DNA of 64,000 nucleotides from contig NZ_JAPTNL010000007.1 in assembly GCF_026891095.1 (NCBI RefSeq), positions 94,225 through 158,224 on the forward strand. Direction: 5' to 3'. The first letter of the stretch is position 1, and every line of letters begins with the position of its first letter. The notes beneath the pieces are model-generated. The model saw only the letters and a program-made list of their open reading frames with translations, was not told the origin of the DNA and ran no database searches. The stretch comes from Roseovarius salincola (lineage in GTDB: Bacteria > Pseudomonadota > Alphaproteobacteria > Rhodobacterales > Rhodobacteraceae). Both the position numbers and the translations under genes were made by a program. Positions 1 to 7,154 of the stretch are shown in pieces.

Positions 1-870
1 GCGGCGGCGATGACGGTCAATGTGGGCTTCATCCTGGGGCTGATCTTCGTGCCGGGGCTCTGGGGGGTCGTGGAATACCTGTTTCCCATGGCGCTGGTCG
101 CATTCCTCCTGATCGGGATCTGGGCGTTCCGGCTGCTGGGGCATTTTCTGGGCCGGGTGCTGAGCGAGGGCGGTATCTATGACATGACCGCGCATAACTC
201 GTTCGCGCAGCTTCTGCCCGCCTTCGCCATCGCCATGGTCGGGGTCGGGCTGGCCGCCCCGGCGGCGATGAGCACCGGCACGCTGACGGTGGGCGCAAGC
301 CTTGTGCTGAGCACGTTTTTCGGCGTCGCCGCGATCATCTATACGCTGTTCGCGGCGATCACGGGGATGAACTCGATGCTGCATCACGGCACGGCCCGTG
401 AATCGGCCCCGACCCTGATGGTGGTGGTGCCCATCGTGACGGTTCTGGGCATCCTGTTCATGCGGCAGGATCACGGGTTGCATGTGACCTTCGAGGCGCA
501 GGGCGGCGCGGGCGAGACCCTGATCTTCCTGTCGCGCCTGATCGCCATCGAGATCCTGTTCCTGGCGCTGGGTCTTCTGGTGCTGAAGCGGCAGGGATAC
601 TGGGGCACCTTCATCAGCGGCGAGCGGGCCTCGGCGGGGTCCTACACGCTGATCTGTCCCGGCGTCGCCTTTGCGGTGATGATGCATTTCTTCGTCAATA
701 ACGGGCTGGTCGGGGCCGGTGTCATCGCCAAGTTCGGCCTGGCATATTGGGGGCTGACGGGCATCGCCATTCTGGCGCAATTCGCCATGATCGCGCTGGT
801 GCTGCGGCTCAATCGCAAGCATTTCTCGCCGCGCGGCAGCGCCCCCGCCCAGCCGGTGAGCGCCGCCTGA
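1..870 (+). CDS. Polytopic inner-membrane protein, 5' end outside window
   Basis: The reading frame is open to base 1, so the gene begins upstream and only the C-terminal 289 residues are visible. These form about eight strongly hydrophobic segments separated by short loops, with a hydrophilic tail at the C terminus. The general look (an HNSFAQLLPA loop, a later GTARESAPT loop leading into a helix) suggests a transporter or channel of the SLAC1/TDT type, but I do not recognise the family with certainty. A strong hairpin terminator follows at 898-928, so it is transcribed separately from lrgAB. Membrane location is well supported; function is not. Confidence 0.6.
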   Translation, partial: AAAMTVNVGFILGLIFVPGLWGVVEYLFPMALVAFLLIGIWAFRLLGHFLGRVLSEGGIYDMTAHNSFAQLLPAFAIAMVGVGLAAPAAMSTGTLTVGASLVLSTFFGVAAIIYTLFAAITGMNSMLHHGTARESAPTLMVVVPIVTVLGILFMRQDHGLHVTFEAQGGAGETLIFLSRLIAIEILFLALGLLVLKRQGYWGTFISGERASAGSYTLICPGVAFAVMMHFFVNNGLVGAGVIAKFGLAYWGLTGIAILAQFAMIALVLRLNRKHFSPRGSAPAQPVSAA

Positions 871-897
871 GCGGGTCAGATCCGACCTCGTGCCATG

Positions 898-928
898 AAG
901 GGCCGCGCCGGCAATGCGCGGCCCTTTT
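898..928 (+). terminator. Rho-independent terminator after the membrane protein
   Basis: An 11-bp perfect stem (AAGGGCCGCGC paired with GCGCGGCCCTT) encloses a 7-nt loop and runs into a T run (TTTT). It ends the upstream gene before lrgA. Confidence 0.8.
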
Positions 929-985
929 GCCTGCGCCGCGCCCGGCCTATGATCGGCGCATGGGACCGCAAGGGGGAGGCGCGTC

Positions 986-1348
986 ATGATCCTGAACATC
1001 GCCATCATTCTGGGCTTTCAGCTGGCGGGAGAGGTCACGGCGCGCGCGCTGGCCCTGCCGGTGCCGGGACCGGTGATCGGCATGGCGTTGCTGCTGGGCG
1101 CTTTCCTGATCCGGCCCACATTGGCCGAGCGTGTGCTGCCCACCGCGAGGGGGCTCTTGCAGCACCTGTCGCTCTTGTTCGTGCCTGCGGGCGTGGGTGT
1201 GATCAGCCATGCCGAAGCGCTGGGGCAATCGGGGCCGGCGCTGCTGCTGGCGCTGGTCGCCAGCACGGTGCTGGCGCTGGCGGCAGGGGCGCTGACCTTT
1301 GTTTGGCTGGCCAGGCTGACCGGGAACGGCGGGGAGGACAGCGCATGA
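986..1348 (+). CDS. lrgA: CidA/LrgA family holin-like membrane protein
   Basis: A 120-residue protein with four predicted membrane helices and the family signature around LPVPGPVIGM (residues 28-37). LrgA/CidA proteins resemble phage holins and work with an LrgB/CidB partner in controlling murein hydrolase export or metabolite efflux; the bacterial role outside Staphylococcus is unsettled. The stop codon overlaps the lrgB start (ATGA), so the two are translationally coupled. The length is typical of the family. The ATG follows a GGGGGAGG ribosome-binding site. Confidence 0.88.
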   Translation: MILNIAIILGFQLAGEVTARALALPVPGPVIGMALLLGAFLIRPTLAERVLPTARGLLQHLSLLFVPAGVGVISHAEALGQSGPALLLALVASTVLALAAGALTFVWLARLTGNGGEDSA

Positions 1349-2061
1349 CCGAGCTGCCCGAGATCTGGTCTTACCTGCGCGAGGGGCCGCTCTTGTGGCT
1401 GACCGCGACGCTGGTCGCCTACCTCGCCGGTGATGCGGCCTATCGCCTGATCCGCGACAATCCGCTGGTGAATCCGGTGCTGGTGGCGATGCTGCTGCTG
1501 GCCGCCCTGCTATGGGCGACGCGCACACCCTACGGCACCTATTTCGAGGGCGCGCAGTTCGTGCATTTCATGCTGGGGCCGGCCACCGTGGCGCTGGCGG
1601 GGCCGCTTTACAGCAACCTGCACCATATGCGCCGCACGCTGATCCCGATGGCGGGGGCACTGCTGGTGGGATCGGGGACGGCGATCCTGTCGGCGCTTTG
1701 GATCGCCGATGTGCTGGGTGTCGGGGGGGCGACCCTGGCGTCGCTTGCGCCCAAATCCACCACCGCCCCGGTGGCGATCGGCATCGCCGAGCAACTGGGC
1801 GGGCTGCCCACGCTGACCGCGACGCTGGTGATCCTGACCGGCATCATCGGCGCGGTGGTGGTGACGCCGCTGATGAACGCGCTGCGCATCACCGACTGGC
1901 GCGCGCGCGGCTTTGCGGTGGGCACGGCGGCGCACGGGATCGGCACCGCGCGGGCCTTCCAGGTCAACCAGACCGCAGGCGCCTTCGCGGGGATCGGCAT
2001 GGGGTTCAATGCCTTGCTAACTGCCCTCATTGCGCCTTATGTCTTGGCCCTGTTCCAATAG
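1345..2061 (+). CDS. lrgB: LrgB/CidB family antiholin-like membrane protein
   Basis: A 238-residue polytopic protein with the LrgB family features: a helix pair around residues 70-100 including HFMLGPATVALAGPLY, the LAPKSTTAPVAIGI stretch (residues 133-146) and an AAHGIGTARAF motif near residue 200. It starts in the ATGA overlap with lrgA at the conserved spacing of the lrgAB operon. Plant and bacterial LrgB homologues are linked to glycolate/pyruvate transport as well as lysis control, so an organic-acid efflux role is as likely as a lysis role here. Confidence 0.9.
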   Translation: MTELPEIWSYLREGPLLWLTATLVAYLAGDAAYRLIRDNPLVNPVLVAMLLLAALLWATRTPYGTYFEGAQFVHFMLGPATVALAGPLYSNLHHMRRTLIPMAGALLVGSGTAILSALWIADVLGVGGATLASLAPKSTTAPVAIGIAEQLGGLPTLTATLVILTGIIGAVVVTPLMNALRITDWRARGFAVGTAAHGIGTARAFQVNQTAGAFAGIGMGFNALLTALIAPYVLALFQ

Positions 2062-2076
2062 GGAGACACGCGCCAG

Positions 2077-2685
2077 ATGACCGATGACAGCGACCGCCAC
2101 GCCACCAAGATGGCCAAGAAGAAGGCCGCCCGCGACAAGATCATGGCCACCAAGACCGATGAGAAGGGCCTGATCATCGTCCATACCGGCAAGGGCAAGG
2201 GCAAATCCAGCGCCGGTTTCGGGATGATCTTCCGCTGCATCGCGCATGACATGAAATGCGCCGTGGTGCAGTTCATCAAGGGGGGCATGTCCACTGGCGA
2301 GCGCGATCTGATCCTGTCGAAGTTCAACGACATCTGCGCCTTTCACACCATGGGCGAGGGCTTCACCTGGGAGACCCAGGATCGCGACCGCGATATCGAG
2401 ATGGCGCAGGCGGCCTGGCAGAAGGCCAAGGAGCTGATCCGCGACGAATCCAACCGGATGGTCCTGCTGGACGAGATCAACATCGCGCTGCGTTACGATT
2501 ACCTTGATATCAACGAGGTGGTGCAGTTCCTTGCCGAGGAAAAGCCGCATATGACCCATGTGGTGCTGACCGGTCGTAACGCCAAGGACGAGCTGATCGA
2601 GATCGCCGATCTCGTGACGGAAATGGAGCTGGTCAAGCACCCGTTCCGTTCGGGGATCAAGGCCCAGATAGGGGTGGAGTTCTGA
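2077..2685 (+). CDS. cobO: Cob(I)yrinic acid a,c-diamide adenosyltransferase
   Basis: A 202-residue cytosolic enzyme of the CobO/BtuR/CobA class that transfers the adenosyl group of ATP to the cobalt of the corrin ring during cobalamin synthesis or salvage. The P-loop TGKGKGKSSAGFG lies near residues 33-45, and the internal region LLDEINIALRYDYL (about residues 129-142) is typical. The N terminus carries a lysine-rich extension common in alphaproteobacteria. It is followed after 2 bases by a Lin0512-family gene and has no other cobalamin gene in view, so the local operon may use the protein in a context other than the main cob cluster. Confidence 0.93.
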   Translation: MTDDSDRHATKMAKKKAARDKIMATKTDEKGLIIVHTGKGKGKSSAGFGMIFRCIAHDMKCAVVQFIKGGMSTGERDLILSKFNDICAFHTMGEGFTWETQDRDRDIEMAQAAWQKAKELIRDESNRMVLLDEINIALRYDYLDINEVVQFLAEEKPHMTHVVLTGRNAKDELIEIADLVTEMELVKHPFRSGIKAQIGVEF

Positions 2686-2687
2686 CC

Positions 2688-3044
2688 ATGCCAAAGCACC
2701 GCGTATTGACCGAATTCGGCCTTGGCACATCGCTCAGGCGGCAGGATTACACCGAGGCCGCGACCCGCGCCGTCAAGGATGCGCTGTGGCGCAACTCGAT
2801 CAACATGGCCGAGCTGTTCGGCTTCGACAAGGCGGCGATGATCATTGACGTGGAAATCGCCGTGCAGGCGCCCGAAGCGGTGGATTGCGCCGCGGTGGCC
2901 AAGGTCTTTCCCTATGGGCAGGTCAGCGTTACCGCGCGTCACGGCGGGCTCGATATCGCGCGCCCTGAGGGCACGGGCAATCCCACGGTGATGGCCAATG
3001 CGGCGATTTCCGTCAGTTTCGAGATGGAGCAGACCAATGGATGA
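2688..3044 (+). CDS. Lin0512-family protein, divergent copy
   Basis: A 118-residue protein of the uncharacterised Lin0512 family. It aligns with its neighbour (3037-3405) throughout: an N-terminal beta strand, a short glycine motif, the helix YTEAATRAVKDAL, then an alternating strand region with VEIAVQAPEAVDCAAVA. The family is described as having a GxGxDxHG signature; this copy reads GLGTSLRRQD, so the Asp and His of the signature are gone. It starts 2 bases after cobO and overlaps the next gene by 8 bases, which argues for one transcript and possibly a hetero-oligomer. Function is unknown. Confidence 0.75.
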   Translation: MPKHRVLTEFGLGTSLRRQDYTEAATRAVKDALWRNSINMAELFGFDKAAMIIDVEIAVQAPEAVDCAAVAKVFPYGQVSVTARHGGLDIARPEGTGNPTVMANAAISVSFEMEQTNG

Positions 3045-3405
3045 ACAGCGCATCATCATCGAAATGGGCATGGGCAACGATCTGCATGGCATGGATTACC
3101 AGAAGGCCGCGCGCCGCGCGATCGAGGACGCGATGCGCCGCTCGACCTTGCCGATCTTCGGCGCGCTGGGGCTGGACCACAAGGAGATGCGCATCAAGGT
3201 CACCGTGGGCGTGCAGGCGCCCGGCGCGATTGACACCGCCGCATTGGCCGAGGCCCTGCCGCGCGGGCGCGCCGAGGTGCGCGCTGTCGCGGGCGGCCAG
3301 AATGTGAGCGACCCGGCCAGCGGCGAAACCCAGGTTGTCGCCACGGCCGCGATCGAGGCCTTTCTGCCGCGCCAGACCGGGCGCTGGCGCCTGTCGGAAA
3401 GCTGA
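3037..3405 (+). CDS. Lin0512-family protein with intact signature
   Basis: A 122-residue paralogue of the preceding gene, with the complete signature GMGNDLHG at residues 11-18. The start at 3037 (ATGGATGA overlap with the previous stop) keeps the family N terminus MDEQRIIIEMGMG; reading further upstream would only add sequence overlapping the first paralogue. The rest of the domain (VGVQAPGAIDTAALAEALP near residues 57-75) mirrors the first copy. No catalytic function is established for this family. The pair is downstream of cobO and upstream of a GntR regulator. Confidence 0.78.
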   Translation: MDEQRIIIEMGMGNDLHGMDYQKAARRAIEDAMRRSTLPIFGALGLDHKEMRIKVTVGVQAPGAIDTAALAEALPRGRAEVRAVAGGQNVSDPASGETQVVATAAIEAFLPRQTGRWRLSES

Positions 3406-3472
3406 CCAATGCGGCGCTTGCCGCTGTGGCGCGGCGGTCATATGATCTGACCAGTTCACGCAGGACCCTGCC

Positions 3473-4240
3473 ATGCCCTTCGAGAGAGTGACCCCCGAAA
3501 AGCTGTCGACCGCCGTCACGCGGCAGGTCGAAAAGCTGATTCTGCGCGGCATCCTGCGCCCCGGCGAGCGCCTGCCATCCGAGCGCGAACTGGCGGACAG
3601 GCTGGGCGTGTCGCGCCCCTCGCTGCGCGAGGCGGTGGCCGAATTGCAGGACAAGGGATTGCTGAGCACGCGGGCGGGCGCGGGGATCTTCGTGGCCGAT
3701 GTTCTGGGCAGCGCCTTTTCGCCCGCGCTGATCCGGCTTTTTGCCGATCACAACGAAGCGGTGTTCGACTATATCGCCTTTCGCCGCGATCTCGAGGGGC
3801 TGGCGGCCGAGCGCGCCGCGCGGCTGGCCTCGGGCACCGATCTTCAGGTCATCCAGGCCGTGTTCGACAAGATGGAAGCCGCCCATGAAAAGCCCAACCC
3901 GCAGGACGAGGCGCGCCTTGATGCGGAATTCCACATGGGCATCATCGAGGCCAGCCATAATGTCGTGATGCTGCACATGATGCGGTCGATGTTCCAGCTC
4001 TTGCAGGAAGGCGTGTTCTACAATCGCCAGATCATGTTCAAGCAGCGCACCACGCGCGGCGCGCTTCTGGATCAGCACCGCGCCATCAACACCGCCCTTC
4101 AGGCCCGTGACGCCGAGGGCGCGCGCGCAGCCGTCACGGCGCATCTGAACTATGTCGAGACATCGCTGAACGACCAGAAGAAGGCCGAGCGCAACGAGGC
4201 CATCGCCCGCCAGCGCTTTGACCACGAAAAGTCGCGCTGA
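3473..4240 (+). CDS. GntR-family (FadR subfamily) transcriptional regulator
   Basis: A 255-residue regulator with an N-terminal winged helix-turn-helix (residues 10-75; LPSERELADRLGVSRPSLRE is the recognition region) and a C-terminal FCD ligand domain. FCD metal/acid-binding positions are visible in DAEFHMGI and in the last helices around LLDQHRAI and AHLNYVE. Proteins of this type (PdhR, LldR, GlcC and similar) respond to carboxylic acids. It lies upstream of preTA on the same strand, and the A/T-rich intergenic region after it holds a palindrome, but that palindrome matches a RutR operator better than a GntR one. Target and ligand are not determined. Confidence 0.85.
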   Translation: MPFERVTPEKLSTAVTRQVEKLILRGILRPGERLPSERELADRLGVSRPSLREAVAELQDKGLLSTRAGAGIFVADVLGSAFSPALIRLFADHNEAVFDYIAFRRDLEGLAAERAARLASGTDLQVIQAVFDKMEAAHEKPNPQDEARLDAEFHMGIIEASHNVVMLHMMRSMFQLLQEGVFYNRQIMFKQRTTRGALLDQHRAINTALQARDAEGARAAVTAHLNYVETSLNDQKKAERNEAIARQRFDHEKSR

Positions 4241-4350
4241 CCCCGCTTTCCCATCGCTTTTCAAACGGATGCCAGAGCGCGCCGCAAACATGCGCGCGCG
4301 GCCCTGCGGCGGCCAAGGCCTTGGGATTGCGATTATTTTTCCGCCTTAAT

Positions 4351-4366
4351 TTTACCATTTGATAAA
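4351..4366. promoter_or_regulatory. RutR-like operator overlapping the preT promoter
   Basis: The 16-bp site TTTACCATTTGATAAA matches the known RutR consensus TTGACCANNTGGTCAA at 11 of 14 defined positions, with dyad symmetry. It lies in the only A/T-rich stretch between the GntR gene and preT, and overlaps the candidate promoter -35 TTGATA (4359-4364), which is followed after 16 bp by AATACT (4381-4386). A bound repressor would cover the promoter. The promoter and the regulator assignment are inferred. Confidence 0.5.
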
Positions 4367-4418
4367 AAATAGAATCGTGGAATACTGATCCCCGCAATGA
4401 CAAATTCTGGAGGCCCCC

Positions 4419-5744
4419 GTGAGTGAGACCGCACTGACCCCAGGCATCGTCGCCGGACGGCTTGACGCCCCGGCCTATGACGAGAACTTCGGTGATCTGC
4501 ATCCGCGCCTGGACGAGCACGAGGCGCTTGTCGCCGCCGACCGCTGTTATTTCTGCCATGACGCGCCCTGCATCACTGCCTGCCCGACCGAGATAGACAT
4601 CCCGCTCTTCATCCGACAGATCGCCACCGGCACACCCGAGGCGGCGGCCGAGACGATCCTGGAGCAGAACATCCTGGGCGGCATGTGCGCCCGCGTCTGC
4701 CCCACGGAAACCCTGTGCGAAGAAGCCTGCGTGCGCGAGGCCGCCGAGGGCAAGCCGGTGCTGATCGGCCAGTTGCAGCGCTATGCCACCGACACGCTGA
4801 TGGAGGCGGGCACGCATCCCTTCAGCCGCGCCGCCCCCACCGGCAAGCGCATCGCCGTGGTCGGGGCCGGCCCTGCGGGGCTGGCCTGTGCGCACCGTCT
4901 GGCCATGAAGGGCCACGAGGTGACGATTTTCGATGGCCGCGACAAACCCGGCGGGCTGAATGAATACGGCATCGCCGCCTACAAGACGGTGGATGATTTC
5001 GCCGAACGCGAGGTGGACTGGCTGCTCAAGATCGGCGGCATCAGCATCGAGACCGGCAAGCGGCTGGGCCGTGACATGACGCTGGCCGAACTGGCGGGCG
5101 GGCATGACGCGGTGTTCCTGGGCATCGGCCTTGGCGGCGTCAACGCGCTGTCGCTGGAGGGCGAGGACAAGGACAACATCCGCGATGCGGTCGATTTCAT
5201 CGCCGAGCTGCGCCAGGCCAGCGACCTTACCGCGCTGCCCATCGGGCGCGACGTGGTGGTGATCGGCGGCGGCATGACGGCGGTGGACGCCGCCGTTCAG
5301 GCCAAGCTGCTGGGCGCCCTGAACGTAAGCCTGGTCTATCGGCGAGGCCGCGAGCGGATGAACGCCAGCGCCTATGAACAGGATCTGGCCGCGTCCAAAG
5401 GCGTGCGCATCATCACCAACGCGCAACCCGTGGCGATCCACGGCAACGGCGCGGTGCGCGAGGTCGAGTTCGAATATACCGACGACGACCTCAGCCCCAC
5501 CGGCCAGACCTTCCGGCTGGCGGCTGACCAGGTGTTCAAGGCCATCGGCCAGACGCTGGACGCCGCCTCCGCCCTGCCCGCCCTTGAGGGGCGCAAGATT
5601 CGCGTCAGCGGCGCGGGGCGCACCAGCAGCGAGGGCATCTGGGCCGGGGGCGATTGCGCCTCGGGGGGCGATGACCTGACGGTGACCGCCGTCGCCGAGG
5701 GCCGCGACGCGGCCGAAGACATCCACGCCAGCCTGATGGGCTGA
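4419..5744 (+). CDS. preT: NAD-dependent dihydropyrimidine dehydrogenase, PreT subunit
   Basis: A 441-residue flavoprotein of the glutamate-synthase small-subunit type. The N terminus has the cysteine pattern for two 4Fe-4S clusters (CYFCHDAPCITACP and CARVCPTETLCEEAC, residues 46-105), followed by an FAD-binding GAGPAGLACA (about residue 147) and a second nucleotide motif GGGMTAVDAAV (about residue 284). With PreA it reduces uracil and thymine to the 5,6-dihydro forms using NADH. Translation starts at a GTG preceded by GGAGG. It is 29 bp upstream of preA and opens a pyrimidine catabolism locus. Confidence 0.92.
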   Translation: MSETALTPGIVAGRLDAPAYDENFGDLHPRLDEHEALVAADRCYFCHDAPCITACPTEIDIPLFIRQIATGTPEAAAETILEQNILGGMCARVCPTETLCEEACVREAAEGKPVLIGQLQRYATDTLMEAGTHPFSRAAPTGKRIAVVGAGPAGLACAHRLAMKGHEVTIFDGRDKPGGLNEYGIAAYKTVDDFAEREVDWLLKIGGISIETGKRLGRDMTLAELAGGHDAVFLGIGLGGVNALSLEGEDKDNIRDAVDFIAELRQASDLTALPIGRDVVVIGGGMTAVDAAVQAKLLGALNVSLVYRRGRERMNASAYEQDLAASKGVRIITNAQPVAIHGNGAVREVEFEYTDDDLSPTGQTFRLAADQVFKAIGQTLDAASALPALEGRKIRVSGAGRTSSEGIWAGGDCASGGDDLTVTAVAEGRDAAEDIHASLMG

Positions 5745-5773
5745 GCGCGCCAGCACGCAAGGAGATCAGCGAC

Positions 5774-7078
5774 ATGGCCAATCTCGAAACGAACTTCATC
5801 GGTATCAGATCGCCCAACCCGTTCTGGCTGGCTTCGGCGCCGCCGACGGACAAGGAATACAATGTCCGCCGCGCCTTCGAGGCGGGCTGGGGCGGTGTGG
5901 TCTGGAAAACCCTGGGCGAGGAAGGCCCGCCCGTGGTCAATGTGAACGGGCCGCGTTACGGCGCGATCTGGGGGGCCGACCGGCGGCTTCTGGGGCTCAA
6001 CAATATCGAGCTGATCACCGATCGCCCGTTGCAGACCAACCTTGAGGAAATGACCCGCGTCAAACGCGACTATCCCGACCACGCCCTGATCGCCAGCCTG
6101 ATGGTTCCGGTCAACGAGGATGCCTGGAAATCCATCCTCGAGCGCGTGATCGAGACCGGCTGCGACGGGGTCGAGCTGAATTTCGGCTGCCCGCATGGCA
6201 TGAGCGAGCGCGGCATGGGCAGCGCCGTCGGACAGGTGCCCGAATATGTCCAGCAGGTCACCGAATGGTGCAAGAAGCACTCGGACCTGCCGGTAATCGT
6301 GAAACTGACGCCCAATATCGCGGATATCCGCAAACCGGCGCAGGCGGCCAAGGATGGCGGCGCCGATGCGGTCAGCCTGATCAACACGATCAATTCGATC
6401 ACATCGGTCGATCTGGACATGTTCTCGCCCGAGCCGATGATCGACGGCAAGGGCGCCCATGGCGGCTATTGCGGTCCGGCGGTGAAACCCATCGCGCTGA
6501 ACATGGTGGCCGAGATTTCCCGCTCCCCGGAACTGGCGGGCCTGCCGATCTCGGGGATCGGCGGCGTCACCACATGGCGCGACGCGGCCGAGTTCATGGC
6601 CCTTGGCGCGGGCAATGTGCAGGTCTGCACGGCGGCGATGACCTATGGGTTCAAGATCGTTCAGGAGATGATCTCGGGCCTGTCGCAATACCTGGACGAA
6701 AAGGGAATGGCCTCGGTCGACGAACTGGTCGGACGGGCGGTGCCCAATGTGGTGAACTGGCAGGACCTGAACCTGAACTACATCAGCAAGGCGCGTATCG
6801 ACCAGAATTCCTGCATCAAATGCGGGCGCTGCTATGCGGCCTGCGAGGATACCAGCCACCAGGCGATCTCCATGTCGGACGACCGCGTGTTCGAGGTGAT
6901 CGACGCCGAATGCGTCGCCTGCAACCTCTGCGTCAATGTCTGCCCGGTCGAAGGCTGCATCACCATGGAGCGCCTGCCCGCCGGCGAGGTCGACCCGCGC
7001 ACCGGCACCACGGTCAGCGACGATTACGCCAACTGGACAACGCATCCCAACAACCCGATGCGCTGCGCCGCCGAATAG
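5774..7078 (+). CDS. preA: NAD-dependent dihydropyrimidine dehydrogenase, PreA subunit
   Basis: A 434-residue FMN protein with a dihydroorotate-dehydrogenase-like barrel (residues 1-310). The active-site loop FGCPHGMSERGMG places the likely catalytic acid Cys139 as in mammalian dihydropyrimidine dehydrogenase. Two C-terminal ferredoxin motifs follow, CIKCGRCYAAC and CVACNLCVNVCP (residues 345-395), which carry electrons from PreT. Substrates are uracil and thymine. The dihydropyrimidinase and the carbamoyl hydrolase that complete the reductive pathway lie 3.6-6.4 kb downstream. Confidence 0.94.
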   Translation: MANLETNFIGIRSPNPFWLASAPPTDKEYNVRRAFEAGWGGVVWKTLGEEGPPVVNVNGPRYGAIWGADRRLLGLNNIELITDRPLQTNLEEMTRVKRDYPDHALIASLMVPVNEDAWKSILERVIETGCDGVELNFGCPHGMSERGMGSAVGQVPEYVQQVTEWCKKHSDLPVIVKLTPNIADIRKPAQAAKDGGADAVSLINTINSITSVDLDMFSPEPMIDGKGAHGGYCGPAVKPIALNMVAEISRSPELAGLPISGIGGVTTWRDAAEFMALGAGNVQVCTAAMTYGFKIVQEMISGLSQYLDEKGMASVDELVGRAVPNVVNWQDLNLNYISKARIDQNSCIKCGRCYAACEDTSHQAISMSDDRVFEVIDAECVACNLCVNVCPVEGCITMERLPAGEVDPRTGTTVSDDYANWTTHPNNPMRCAAE

Positions 7079-7154
7079 GGCCTGTCGCGCGGCGCGGGGC
7101 GGCCCCTCCCCGGCGCTGCGCCGCGCAGACGGCCCGCCCTGCTGCCCGGTTTCC

